Source: Neospora caninum Liverpool
Lineage: Eukaryota > Apicomplexa > Conoidasida > Eucoccidiorida > Sarcocystidae
Direction of reading: 5' to 3'
Assembly: GCF_000208865.1 (NCBI RefSeq)
Contig: NC_018396.1
Span: 6,008,514 to 6,072,513 of the forward strand
DNA: 64,000 bases
Of this stretch, positions 34,857 to 46,936 are shown piece by piece. Position numbers and translations under genes: made by a program. Each line of letters begins with the position of its first letter. Position 1 is the first letter of the stretch. Below the pieces are notes generated by a model, which saw only the letters and a program-made list of their open reading frames with translations, searched no databases and was not told where the DNA came from.

Positions 34857-37800
34857 AACTGGGACGAGACACCGAGGGGGACAGTCCGAGCGCGAGTTGG
34901 GAGAGAGACAGGCCAGTCCGACCGCGGAGGTCGCCACGGGGAGGCGGCTATTTCCCGTGGAAACCGTTCATTCGACTGAGGCGAAATTCGTGCGGCAGAG
35001 TGGAATGCAGAGCGGAAGAGCGCCAGTCGAGAGAGAGGCAAAAAACGAAGCGCACGACAACTCTCTTTCTTCCGCGGGATGCTCCCGTTGCGCGGATCTC
35101 GCGTATGTGTATATATACACGTAGGGAATCAGACAGGAGTTCCAGCGTAGTGCAAGGACGCGCGGCCGCGGAGTTGGAAAGCTCAACAGGCGCGTGCCGG
35201 TTACGTTTTCGAACGGCGCGCCGCATCTGTCCACCAGAAGAAGAGGGGAAAATGTCAATTTCGGCGAGGAAAGTGCGCTGCGGACCCCGCCGGGGGTTTC
35301 ACAATTGCAAGCGGCCGGCACCAACTCTGGCCGCACTGTTCGAGTGCCCGGTTTTCGCTCGCTCCGGCCTCACGCACCCCCAAAACATGCAACGGTTTTT
35401 GACGCTTCTCTGACGGCGTTTTTGAGAACTTTCAGCGTTCTCTGTGGACCGTCCACGACCCCTTGAGTCTCGCGGTGTGCACTGAGAACGCACCTCGTCT
35501 CTTCCCTCAAAGAGACACAGAGGAAAAGCGTCACAGGGAGAGCAGAGGCGAATGCTCTGGCCCGTGAGTTAGGGGCAACGGACGCTCAGCTCGGTCGGGC
35601 TCCAGCACGTGTCAGGCAAAACGGTGCGGCCGGATTTCTCGGCCATGTGTGTGCGAAAGGTCCGCATTCTCCCTCGGCAAGAGAAGCCAAAAGGTTTTTT
35701 CCTCGACTTCTTCGCATTCGCCTCACAAGTGCAAAGCACACCTGGGCAAAACAACCCGGTCCAGGTGCGACGGACCGTCTAGGATCCTGGTTGCACTTGC
35801 GTACCTGGGATTGCGGGCGCCGGTGAAGACGCGAGTCTCCCCGTGTGCCGTGTGGCCGAGGAGAAGCGGCAGAAGCAAACGCCGTGCAAAAAGTGAAGTC
35901 TGAGCATCGATGCCTCAGAGATTCCAAGAAACTGGGCTTGCGCCTTTTGGGCGATTTGTGGCGAGGTCTGCTCGTCTCTCTACGAGGTTTCCGGCCCCAC
36001 GAGCGCTGAATGCGTCCTATAATAAAGTCTAGCGTGTGACCGTGAGAGAGGCGTCTCCTCGAGCCGACCCGCGGGGCGACACATTATTAGACGCGTTACC
36101 ATGCAGAATAGCGCTTTCCATTTCACGATAAAGCGCTTCTGTTCCGAGAAAAAAAGTCGGCAACCTGCCGCTGTTGACTGAGAGGACGCGACTGTTGGCC
36201 CCCCTGAGGGGGACGGAGGTAACCTCCTCACTCTGACTGCTGGGAAGGAATCGCGCCACACGCACACCTAGCGGTTGATTCAACATAAGAGAACGGTTTT
36301 CAGCACATGCACGAGTCCTTTTCCACTCGTGAGTTCCCCTCTCAAATCTCCTTGGCGCCGTCTTACACGGGAAGCGCCTGGCAACATGCTGTTCAGACGC
36401 AGAGAGAGGAGGGGGACACCGGCTTGCAAGTGCCTTGTGACCTCAAAGTTCGTCCTCGAGTTCCTGGGAGGTTTTCGAATGGTTTGGGGATTTTTCGGAG
36501 GAATGCAGCTCCTGGGGCGAATGCGCTCTGAAGGCTCTACCATTTTATCTACGTCAGGGGGACCAGTGCAGCTATATTTGCCGTGCATCTCCTTCTTCGT
36601 CCCATCACACACTCGGCACCGTTCGGGAAGGGCTGTTGCATCCAGAACGGCTTTCACATGTTGACGCGGGCTGCTCTCTGAACCTGCACTAGAAAAAAGA
36701 CTCACCACTCATCCCGCCGTCTCTTTTTCAGACGAGTGCGTGCACACGACAGAATACGGCACGCAACCAGTCAATGTGTGGCAGCTCGTATGGAGAAAGA
36801 TCGAGCGTCCGAGTCGAAATCTGGTGGCTGCCGCACGGTCTTGATCGGGAAAACCCTGTGTAGGAGAGAGGCGAGCCTCGTAATTGCTCTTCCTACTAAA
36901 CTGGACCGCACCAGAACGTGTGGCGTCTCGGGTTGGCCGTCCCTCTTTACCTGAGAATGGGATACTGGGTGCACTGACCCGCTGCCCCTACTCGTGGCGC
37001 TTCTTCTGCAACGTCTCCAAAGAAGAATCACTACCCCAAGCAACGCTTCTCTCGCGGGTGAGTTGCGTTTCCGTGAACCTTGGAATAGAGCAGACGTTTC
37101 GAGCATAGTTCTCCCTGCTCTCCCCCTGCCGCTGGAATATTTTTCAATCCGTACTCGTTTTGCTTCACGGTGAGAGTGTGCCTCCGAGACCCGTTCTTTT
37201 GCGCTACAGAGGTTGCTCTCTCTTGTATCTGCTCGCACCATACGGACCTGACGGTGCACTAGACGCTCACAGTGCGGGAAAAATGAACATCCGAGGCGCC
37301 CTGCCCCGTTTATAGATTCGTCGGGGCGTCGGATGCCTGATCGCAAGTCGAGAGCGGAGGACAACACATCCGCGTCTTCATTGCCTGTCGAACTCTGTAG
37401 CACTTCCGCAAGATGACCGTGCGAGCCTTCAGAACTGATTGCTACCTCAGACGAAGGTGTGCATATCCATATATATATATATATATATATGATACATATT
37501 TATATTACGTATAGCTATTTGTAACTGTATATTTATATATACTCTGGCATCCATGGGATGCTGCTGCGCTCAGGCATTCCGTAGGCTCACTAACAAGGAA
37601 ATACGACGCACCCTCGAGATGTATAAATGTTCGTTTACGCTACATGAGACTTGTTACTACTAGCCCATGGACGCGTGCGTGGATGCATGGAGGCTGTCGT
37701 CAGAGCGGAGACGGTCCCGGACCCCGACTCGGCGGTAAGCTTGCACTTGGCATGACCCGAAAGTTGACGACGAGGGGTCGGTTTCCCCCACGGATAGATT

Positions 37801-38983
37801 GGCAGAAAGACACGTCAGGAGGGAGGGGAGGGGAGCGATAGATTGGCAGAGAGGCACGTCAGGAGGGAGGGGAGAGGAGCGAAAAAACAACTTTTGGTCA
37901 TGTTTCTGAAATCTTCCGTACTGATGCGCCACGGGAGGGGCCAGGTCTTCGCCATGACCCCCTCTACGTCGAAGGTTACGGGAGTTTGTGATATGCTTGT
38001 TTGATTAATTGTCTCTCTCAACAGTTCCCTCTCTTCATATCTTTTGCGAAGCAACTAGTGGAAAGCCTTGGGCCTCTCAGTCGGTCTTCCTTCTCGACCG
38101 GTTGCGTTTTATATTTAGTAAACATCAATGGAAGATTGTAATCAGCGTTTATCCATTGACCCAAAGGAACGGTTTACACGCTTTTCTGGGGAGTATATAC
38201 TACGGTTTGGACTACGGGTGAGGGTCGGAATGTCTTTGCTTTCGGGATCTGCGAGACACACTAGCGAGAGAGTCGGCTTTTCCTCTCTCGTCTCGAGTCT
38301 CGCGGTTGGCGCCCGGTGCCGCCCTCGGCAAGCGGGAGTCTGGCTGCTTTTCGAAACCCCTGAAAAGCGTCGAGTGAATTCCACTCTCGGGAGACGGTCC
38401 TTGACTAGTTGGATCGACCAGAACCCGTCGCAGAACCGAAATAACGCGTCGAGGAACAACTCTCACTTTCGAAAAAAGACAGAAACCTACCCGGCACGCG
38501 AAACCGGGGACCGCCGTTACTCGTCCGCCTGGCTCGACACGGAGAGAACGCGTTAGCAGTAGGCACGCGTTCCCGACTTTTTCGGAAAAGATTCGTTGTC
38601 TTGTTTCTTCTCTTGCGAATTCCCGTGTCCGTGTGAGTCCCCAGCAAAAACCCCTTTCGTGCGACCAGGCAAGCACCATTTCCCGGTGTGCTTTTTTCCC
38701 TTCTCTCTCGTCGCGTTCCCGCGTGCTGCCCGAATCAACGGAAAGACACACAGTTTCTCTTGGCGGGGTTTCCGCAGATGCTCCTTCCCGAGCACTCCTC
38801 GCGAGAAGTGCACCTTTTTTCCGCGTTCGCCCGATTTTTTGACGCCTTCTCTCTCCAGCTGTCTCGACACTTCCGCGGCCTTCTTCAGCTGGCGCTCGCA
38901 GTGTCGGAGAGCGTTCGTACCTTTCTTTGTCTTTCTGCGCTCGCGCGCGCCTTCCCCCCCCCGTCCCCTCCGTCTCACTCAGA
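34857..38983. other. Divergent spacer between two head-to-head genes
   Basis: No gene is supported. Plus-strand bases ~34860-35080 are purine-rich (leader of the minus gene) and ~38580-38983 are T/C-rich (leader of the PRA1-family gene). It also contains a TA microsatellite at 37469-37490 and a 44-bp tandem duplication at 37793-37880. ORFs such as 36771-37403 (-) lack codon bias or motifs. Confidence 0.5.
37793..37880. repeat. 44-bp tandem duplication, two copies
   Basis: Copies 37793-37836 and 37837-37880 begin GATAGATTGGCAGA-like and contain CACGTCAGGAGGGAGGGGAG. They differ at three positions. Confidence 0.9.
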
Positions 38984-40606
38984 ATGTTGGACCCTACTGA
39001 CAACATGGACGACTTCTACAACGAGACCTCGTCCCCCGTCGTCGTCCAGGCGCCCTCCCTCCCGACTCTCCACTCTGCCGCGCCGTGTCCTTCTTCCCTG
39101 CCGGCTGCGGCCGGCGGGCGCGGCAGAAGTGACGGGCCAACTTCTTCCGTCAACGCGACGGCCTGCGGCAAGCCGCGTCTCGACAGCCAGGGAAACGAGG
39201 AATTCCACAAGTCTGGAAACCTTTCCTTCACAGAAACTGCAGGACCACTCACAGTTAGCAGTCGCGCGACCGAGCCTGGGGAAGTGTCCGGGTCGCGGAC
39301 CATTCGAGCCGGTGCCGGCCACGCCCGTCCGAAACTCCAAGGCGTTATTGGAGGGAAACTCGATGGCTCCGCGGGAAACGCGCTCGGAGGCCAGAAGCGA
39401 GCGCAGTTCGCGGTCTCTCAGGTTAGACATGAGGCGGCGCCCGCCTGCCGGGCTCGTAAAGATGCTCGAGAAAACTTGACTGTGTAGGCGATAGACGCGG
39501 GACGCCCGTTTCGATCACAGCTCTCCCCGTTCCCTCCTCTGGTCTTTTTCAAACACTATGGAAAGCGAAGCGTCGGCTTCTGGACGCGGATCCAGATGTC
39601 TTGTTCCGTCCCTCCCGCTGACGTCTGTTTGCGCAGTTTTCTGCGTGCACACCGACATGCATGTCTATGCATGTATCTCTGGTTGGGTCTGGAGCTAGAG
39701 GCAGTCGTCGATAGACGCAGGAGGCGTCAGCGACGTGGTCTCCGATACTTTTTCCCTGTCCACGGGGACGCATCGCTGGCCTTCGTACGGCAGAGAGAAG
39801 TGCTTGTTTCTGTGTCCATGTTCCGGGGGGTCTATTTCCGAAAGGAAAAACGGGATTGGATTCTTCTCTCGTATCAAAGACCTCGCCCAGCTGTGCTTGC
39901 AGTGACTCTCTCCCATAATCGCCTCGCCGCAAGAATCTTCTACAGTTTAACCGCTACTGCTGGGGCTGTATATGATGTACGGTAGAACTATCGAGCCTCT
40001 TCTGTTGCTCTCTCTGCGCCTCAGCCTGTGTGTCTAAACCGTAGGTCACTGCCAGCGCTGTTCGTCGTGTCCTTGTCTTTTCTGACGCGTTCTGTGGGAA
40101 CTTTCTCCTGTCACTTTCAGCTCCACGGCGTCTTGCTCTCCCTGCAACAAGCGCTGCTGTCAAAGGCAGTGCCCTGGCGCGACTTCCTCCACGTGCCATC
40201 CTTCCAGAAGCCTCAGACCGGGGCCATGGCCGTCGACCGGATCGAGCGCAACTTGCGCTACTTCTACATGAACTACGTGGTAATCTGTGGAGCCCTGACG
40301 CTTCTCGCTGCACTCTTGAACCCCGTCATCCTGGTGGTAGCCGGCCTGTGTGCCGGGGCGTCCGCCTTCGCAGGCCTAAAAGGAGACACTCTCCGCCTCG
40401 GCGACACCCTTGTGCCGGTGAAGACTTTTCGACTTGGCTGTTTGGTTGTCGCAGCCCTCACAATTCTCCTCGTCGCGGGGCACGTGATGATGAGTCTCCT
40501 GCTGGGGTGTGCGCTCCTGGTGCTTCTCCATGCGTGCATGCACGTCGGGGTCTCCTACGAACAGATTGCTCAAAGGACGGCAGGAGATGCGGATTTCGAC
40601 GTGTGA
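38984..40606 (+). CDS. PRA1-family (prenylated Rab acceptor) membrane protein (2 exons, 307 aa)
   Basis: Exons 38984-39421 and 40121-40606, joined in phase 0 at CAG|GTTAGA and TTTCAG|CTC. PRA1/Yip3 proteins sit in ER-Golgi membranes and help recycle prenylated Rab GTPases. Seen: a ~146-aa Ser/Thr/Gly-rich N-terminus of low complexity encoded by exon 1; the PRA1 core in exon 2 with 'WRDFLHVPSFQKP' (~165-177) and the signature 'RIERNLRYFYMNYVVI' (186-201); and two long hydrophobic hairpins at ~198-230 and ~251-284, the expected four membrane passes. It ends with an acidic tail (Asp-Ala-Asp-Phe-Asp-Val). The N-terminal extension is longer than in ~180-aa yeast and human relatives. A Rab1 gene lies 15 kb upstream, but the order gives no evidence of joint regulation. 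Confidence 0.92.
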
Positions 40607-43600
40607 AGACGACATTGCGGACCAGAGAAGGCGAGACAGCTGGCTTCTCGTGCGTCGCTTTTTCGCCTTTGCTTGTAGCCGTCCAACCCCCTGTCGAAGA
40701 CGGAGGGGAAAAAGACGGACGAGGTCTTGCTGCTGAGAAGCAGCGGGGACGGAGAGCAGCCAAAGGGACGTGGTTTTCAACATGTGACAGGCGGGAAAAA
40801 CACGTGGAGATAAAGTGCTGGCGTTCTCTGTCCCCATGAGGTTTTGTTCATATCGCACAAAAGATGGAAATGCTGGTTTTGACGCCAGACACAATACCAG
40901 CAAAATCGATCTCGGCTTTTCTGGGTTTCTCGTCACCCAGTACACTAGAACTTTTCCCGCTTTCGTTCTGCCACAGAGAGGGACGGGGAGGTGTTCGATT
41001 TTTCACGCCCACCGCAGGAAAGAGCACCAAATTGACGAATGGGGAGAAAAAGATGAGTTTCGCTTTTCTCCGTTTCAATTTCTTGCAGTCTCTCTTTTTC
41101 AATGGATGTGGGATGCTATCTGGCCAACTCATCCAAACAGCAACAGACTATTTTGTAGTTTTGGCGATTGAAGAAGAAAGCGAGACCACGCTACAGGCAC
41201 GGGATGCCACGCTTCTTCGCCTTTCTTTTCACCGTCCCTTTTGCCACTGCCTTGTCTCCCTTGATGTCAGACGCACCAGGAATCATCTGGTGTATCTTTC
41301 CCTTCTCCCAGTTTTCACGCTCAACTGCGCATAACAGCAATGTAGATCCACTGCGTCGTTCTGTTCCTCCGTCAGCCTTCCTGTTTTCCTCGAATAAGCT
41401 AGGTATGCGTGACACGCAGTAGCGACTGTTTCCTATTGTTTAGCTATCCTTCCTCTCTTTCCACTTTTTTAAGGACGCAGGAGTTGTGAGGTACCTTCTT
41501 TGTTCCCTTCTTTTTTCGCCGGCGCCCGTTGTTCCTCCTTCGTCGAGGCAGAAAGATCATGAACCCCTCCGCACCTATCATTTCAAACCTGCGTAAGTCT
41601 TCAACACAAATAGATGAGTGTACCGCCCCTTTCGGGTGACATTCGCCCTGAATCGCTCCTCCCGCTTTTCTTCGGCTCCGAAAACACCGTTTCTTCGTGT
41701 GGGGAGTGCAATATTACGAGTGTCTTTAGAGGAGGAACGGCTCTTGAAGGCAATGCCCCCCTCTTGCGACTACAAGATTTGCAACAGCATACGAGATAGG
41801 CAACTCTTCATGCATATATATATATATATATATTTGCATGTCTTTCGTATATCTATCGGCGTGTGCCAACCGGCCGGTATACTTGTACTCGCCTCTCTAG
41901 TCTGAAACGGTGAAAGTGGATGTTCCAGAGTGTGTTCGTGCACCGCCTGTTATATGCATTTCTGCTGTGAGTCCGCCCTCTCATAATGTGGAGAGTGGCT
42001 GCTTGGTTACCATGTCGAGACGTGACAAGTATGAAAAAACCATACACCACTGCTTGACAGCTGTTGAAGACGCTGAAAGAGCCGGGTGGAAAACCTTCAG
42101 CTTTCCACTCTCACCGAACCCCAAGGCGCTGACAATGCGTAGTCATCTACGTTCTCATACTGGCGCAAAACGGGAGGTTGTTATGCTATAGAGGATTTAA
42201 ATTAAAGTTTGTGGTACATCCACGGATTCATGAGACAGAAGCAGTTGCCGCCTAGTTCAGTATTTTGGGGTGTTCCGTACACCGATAGTGCGACTCGAGC
42301 GTCGGCCTCTTTCGGAGGCTGCTTTCGTTTTAGATGTTTAATCTAAGGAGAAAAACGATACAACGCCAAAACAAGCACAACTGCTGGCCACGCTTGTCCG
42401 ACTCTCCACCGTCGGAAAAAAAGCTTATCCTTGTCAGCCCTCCCAGTAGCCCGGTCTCGTCCGTGCCTTCTCTGCTGGGCTCCGAAACCTTTCTGTTTTC
42501 GGCAGGGACACACACTCTCCCACGGAAGCTTTGTAGTCAAGCTCGAAAGCTACTGTCACCCGGTTTCTGAAACTCTGTCTAGGTTTTAGACGTACTCGGA
42601 CGCAAGGACATCCGGGGGAAACGTGTGAATAGGTTCATCCCCATCGGAAAGCTGCTCTGCCTCTGCGTGCCCAAGGCGCATGCAATGCTCTGTATATGTG
42701 TAGCTCTAGATACGTGATCTGGTTCTTCAGATGCCTAGGAAGACCACCTATTTCGAAGGACAGGACACCAAGTACGCAGAAGATCCTCAAGTCTCCCCTG
42801 GAAACGACAATCGCCTTCATGCCCCAAAGCTCCTCTGTAGACGGATGGACACAGATACGTGCATATATATGTATATATATGTATATACATATGTATATTT
42901 GTCTGTAGGTAAGAGAACCAAAACAGTTGCGTGCGTGGCAAAATTTTCAATCGAAGCCAATCTACAAACACCACACAGCAGCAGAGGCAGCCAGGCGATA
43001 TATACTCTCACATGCGCATGATATGTGCACGCGCAGATCCGGATTTACGCGCATAAAAACACAGATCTAAATTGGAACCAATTTCGTGAATCTCTGCTCG
43101 CCAAACCGGTCTCCTTGTTGCTTCACCTGCAAGGCTTCGCCCCTGTCGACCTCCCGCAGTACCGGTGTCTGCGGCGCATGCATGCAGGCGATAAATGAAT
43201 CGGGATGGCGTGCACGGGGCATTTGTGTCAGAAGCGAGATTCTCTCTTCCGTTTTCCCTGACGGTGCTCTTCTTTTCTTTCGAGTTGTGTCTGTTGGACT
43301 GTCTCTTGCCGCCTTCTCTTGTTCTTTTCGCTCTGCAAAAGGCGGCTCATGCGACAGCACGCGCCTCTCTGATCCGCACCACGCGCGGCATCCCTCTATA
43401 TGCGAGGCGATTTCTGCGTTTCCGCAGACGGCCGGAGAAAATGTTTTCTTGTGACGCTCTACATGGACGTTCTGCTCTTTTTCTCAAGGAACAAGACGAG
43501 GCAGCCGGAATTTCTTTTCTGTCTTGTTCGTGGATTCGTGTGGCCAGAGGCACTCGCGCCCTTGCCCAAGTGCTGGGGAGGACAGGAGGGCTGCGCCTTG

Positions 43601-44358
43601 TAAGCAAGTTGCAATTTTAGATGCTTCGCTGCCTTTCTTTGGTATTCGTCCTTCTTTTGTTTTCTCGGTGGCGGTTTTTCAAGTCCTTCCGGTACCCTTT
43701 TGTTTTTTTTGCAAACGCACCCGCCTTTTGCCCCCGCGGCCAAAGAAGCAACGGCTGCGCATCTGCGTGGTCCACTGCTGATTGCTGTTCCTGCTCCTGA
43801 CGTCTTTTTCTCCTTTATCCAATTCCCCCCCCCCCCCAAANNNNNNNNNNNNNNNNNNNNNNNNNNNNNNNNNNNNNNNNNNNNNNNNNNNNNNNNNNNN
43901 NNNNNNNNNNNNNNNNNNNNNNNNNNNNNNNNNNNNNNNNGCAATTCCCGCCTCAACCGGTCTTTCTTCTTCTCGACGTTTTCTCTAATTGCGAAGAACG
44001 CGTTTCCAGTTCCCCTCTGCAGTCTCACTCCTCGGCCTTCGGTTTCTCTGTCTTTTTTTTGTCTCTCCTCTCTCTCGGCTTTTCTATGTGTTTGTTCTAG
44101 GCGTTCCCGGCGGAGTCCGTCACTTGCAGGTCTTTAGTGATGTGCACGTCGATCAGCCCGCGTCCGTAGTGTGTACACGCATCCGTATCTCTTTCTGTTC
44201 TGCCGCGAGGGGCGTCTTCTTCCCTTAGATTTCCACGTTGTCCTTGTTTGCTTTGCGGAGCCGCGCGTGCTTTGCCGCTTGCATGCACGGGGTGCCTGCC
44301 GCCCGCACGGCGCATTTTCGGGTCTTTCCCTCTTGTCACTTTTTCCTTTTTCGCAAAA
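40607..44358. other. Spacer between the PRA1-family and SPF45 genes, with assembly gap
   Basis: No gene is supported. The left part should be the 3' region of the PRA1-family gene. Bases ~43200-44358 are T/C-rich and probably the SPF45 leader. TA repeats lie at 41815-41834 and 42865-42895. A 13-C run at 43825-43837 borders the N gap. Confidence 0.5.
43841..43940. other. Assembly gap (100 N)
   Basis: Exactly 100 N, the conventional placeholder for a gap of unknown length. It begins three bases after a 13-C run at 43825-43837, which may explain the sequencing failure. Confidence 0.98.
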
Positions 44359-46936
44359 ATGCTCGACTCTCTGTATGGGGACTTGCCTCCGCCCTCAAAG
44401 GAGGATGGCGGGGGCAGTGGCGGCCCTCCTAAAACAGCTTCGCTTCTAGGGTCTCTCTACGATGATCTCGACGAGTCGCCAGAGTCCTCGTCGACCTCAT
44501 CCTCTTCCTCTTCCTCGTCTTCTTCCTCTTCCTCTTCTCTCTTTGCCTCCTCCTCGTCGTGGACAGCCCAGCGGCTCCAAATGCTGACGCCTGCAGTGGT
44601 GCGCAAGCAGACTCTGGCGGCGAAGTCTGCTAGCGGGGGTGCGTCTTCGCAGACAGCTAGCCAAGCGAGCTCGACGAGCAAGCGGCCCCTGGACGTGGCG
44701 GCAGTGGCGGCGGCGGCGAGTGCGGCGGCTGCCGCCGTCGCGGCTCAGCTGAAGGCGGTGAAGAGCGAGGCATTCGGAGACAAGTCGCGCAACCTTCTCG
44801 CAGGCCGGGCTGACAGAGAGAAGAAGGGCGAGGTGCTCGGCTCTGCTGGCGACGAGGCAGTTGACGTGGGGTTTGCGGCTGGCGGGCTGAAGAAGGAAGA
44901 GAAAGAGGCACTGGGGAGTCTCGGGGCCTCAGCAGCTGAGGATGACGGCGGAGACGCCTCCAAGCTCGGCCACGAGGAGACCGAGAATGGAGGCTTCGTC
45001 AGCATCGGGAAAATGAAGGACGAATACGACCCTGGAAACCCCAACGACTACAGCGCGGTCTACCGCGAAAAGATTCGGAAGCAACAGCGAGAGGAACTGG
45101 AAAGGCTCAGACAACAAGAACTTGAAAAGCAGAGAAGAGACAGAGAACCGGGACTCCCTAACGCAGGTGAGGCACATGCAACGATGCATGCAAATCCCTT
45201 CAAACGCATATGCACATACGCAAAATCTTGAGCAGGCGTCTATATGACCGTGGTGGCGTTTTTGTGAATGCCCTGTGGAAAGAGGGTTAGGTTTCCGAGG
45301 CTCCGGTGAATCTCCAGTGTCTTCAGCAGAATGCATCACATCCCTGTCTCAGCGTTCGAGCGCTTTGTCTGTTTCGAGATCTCTCCGTAGTTCCCTGCTG
45401 CATACGCTACCCAGCCCCAGCTGTCGTGCCTGCGTGCTGCCTTGTTCCCATCTGAGAGTGGACGTCAATTTCCGAGTAGCGATTCGTCTGCCTAGCCGTG
45501 CGCGGTGTTCCGAGGACTGTGTCTCGGCTTGCATGCTCAGCAGAAGGCTTACCTCCCCCATTCATGCTTGCATGCCTGCCTATGTATATATGTAGGTATG
45601 TACGTATGTGTGTACGTATGTAGGTATGTATGTATATGTATATGCATATCTTGTTTGCGGCGCGTCTGAGAGAGAGAACGGATTGGATTCGTCTCCGGTG
45701 GGCATGTCCAGGTTCTTCGTTGTCTGGCGTTGCTTTTGGAGATTCGCCTGCGGCGCCCAGCCCGCCGCCGGCCCCGCCCGCGCCGGCGCTGCCGTCGTAC
45801 ATCGACCCCGCGAAGAAGTCGTTTGCTGCGCGCATGATGGAGAAGATGGGGTGGAAGCACGGTGAGGGCCTCGGTGTCAACAAACAGGGGATCACGGCTC
45901 CGCTCGTCGCGAAAAAGACTGCCATGAGGAGCGGCGTCATTGTTCAGGTACGCGCGAGACGCGTCCGTTGGACCTGGCGAAACACGGTCCGTCCTGCCGT
46001 TCTCTCTGGGCCTCTCTCCTGCCTGCCTTCCCGGCCGGATGCCTGCCTCTCTGGCTCTTTGCGGATCGCGAGGATTCGCCTCTGTAGAAGGATCTCTGTT
46101 TTCTTCAGAACGGTCATCTCTCTGGATTCGCCTGTGGCCACGCGACTGTGTCTCTCTCGCACACGCCTCCGCGTTTTTGCGTCTCTTCCCACCGGCGACT
46201 GTCGAGTTACCGATGCGTGTGTCTGATCTGGCTCGGACTCTTTGCCGAGGAGGGCTGTGTCTTCGGGCCGATATCCGCGTCCCTACACACTTGAACTGCA
46301 TAGCGATCCGTCCACTGTGGTCCACCTTTTTTCTTTAGCTTTGCATGCACCCGTGTACCGTGGAGGGCCGTGCACTCGCACGTCGCTTCCCCTGCGCCTC
46401 CAGTCCTGGACGCCGATGCGCGCACTTCGGACCGGAGAGGCCACCACGGCAGCCTTTTTGTTTGAACTGTTTCCCCGCTGCCTGCATTTGAACACAGCTG
46501 GTGAAAGCTGGACCGCGTTTCCTTTCGATTCTGTCCCGGCGCGCGTCTCTCGCAGGGGGCCGAGGTGGTGCAAGCCGCCGCGCAGGCTCGCGCGCAGTTC
46601 AATCGCCCGCCAACTCGCGTGCTGTTGTTGCTGAACATGGTGGGTCGCGGAGAAGTCGACGAGGACTTGAAAGAAGAGACGGAGGAAGAAGCAGCCAAGT
46701 TCGGGAACCTGCTGCAAGTGAAGATTGTGGAGGCGCCCGAGGCCCCGGACGACGAAGCGGTCAGGATCTTCTGCGAGTACGAAAGAAAGGAAGAGGCTAC
46801 CCGCGCCTTCATGACGATGAACGGCCGAGTCTTTGGCGGCCGGACTGTGAAGGGGCGATTCTACTGCGAGGAGCGCTGGGGAAAAGACGATCTGATGCCG
46901 AACCCCGAAGAAGAAGCGGACAAACCCCTCGACTGA
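44359..46936 (+). CDS. RBM17: SPF45/RBM17-type splicing factor: G-patch plus UHM (3 exons, 474 aa)
   Basis: Exons 44359-45166, 45712-45947, 46556-46936; phases agree. SPF45 acts in 3' splice-site recognition and alternative splicing by binding ULM motifs of other factors. Seen: start in context CAAAAATGC, matching the coccidian preference for A-rich sequence before ATG; the family N-terminal block 'SLYGDL' repeated as 'SLYDDL'; a poly-Ser run (~46-60) and an Ala-rich run; a Lys/Glu/Arg helix ('YREKIRKQQREELERLRQQE') before the first intron; a G-patch at ~306-345 with 'MMEKMGWKHGEGLG'; and a C-terminal RRM-like UHM with 'TRVLLLLNMV' and the UHM signature Arg-Val-Phe at 439-441 in 'NGRVFGGRTVKGRFY'. 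Human SPF45 is ~400 aa; the surplus is low-complexity sequence in exon 1. Nuclear location is inferred from the family. Confidence 0.95.

Noticed and set aside
36771..37403. 210-codon minus-strand ORF
   Set aside because: Arg/Ser-rich without structure or motifs, and it lies in a divergent promoter region. Probably chance.
38150..38230. Shared GAGTATATACTACG with 63220-63235, considered as mitochondrial-derived nuclear insertions
   Set aside because: Identity is only about 14 bases plus scattered matches, and translation does not give a recognisable cytochrome gene. A search against the mitochondrial genome would decide.
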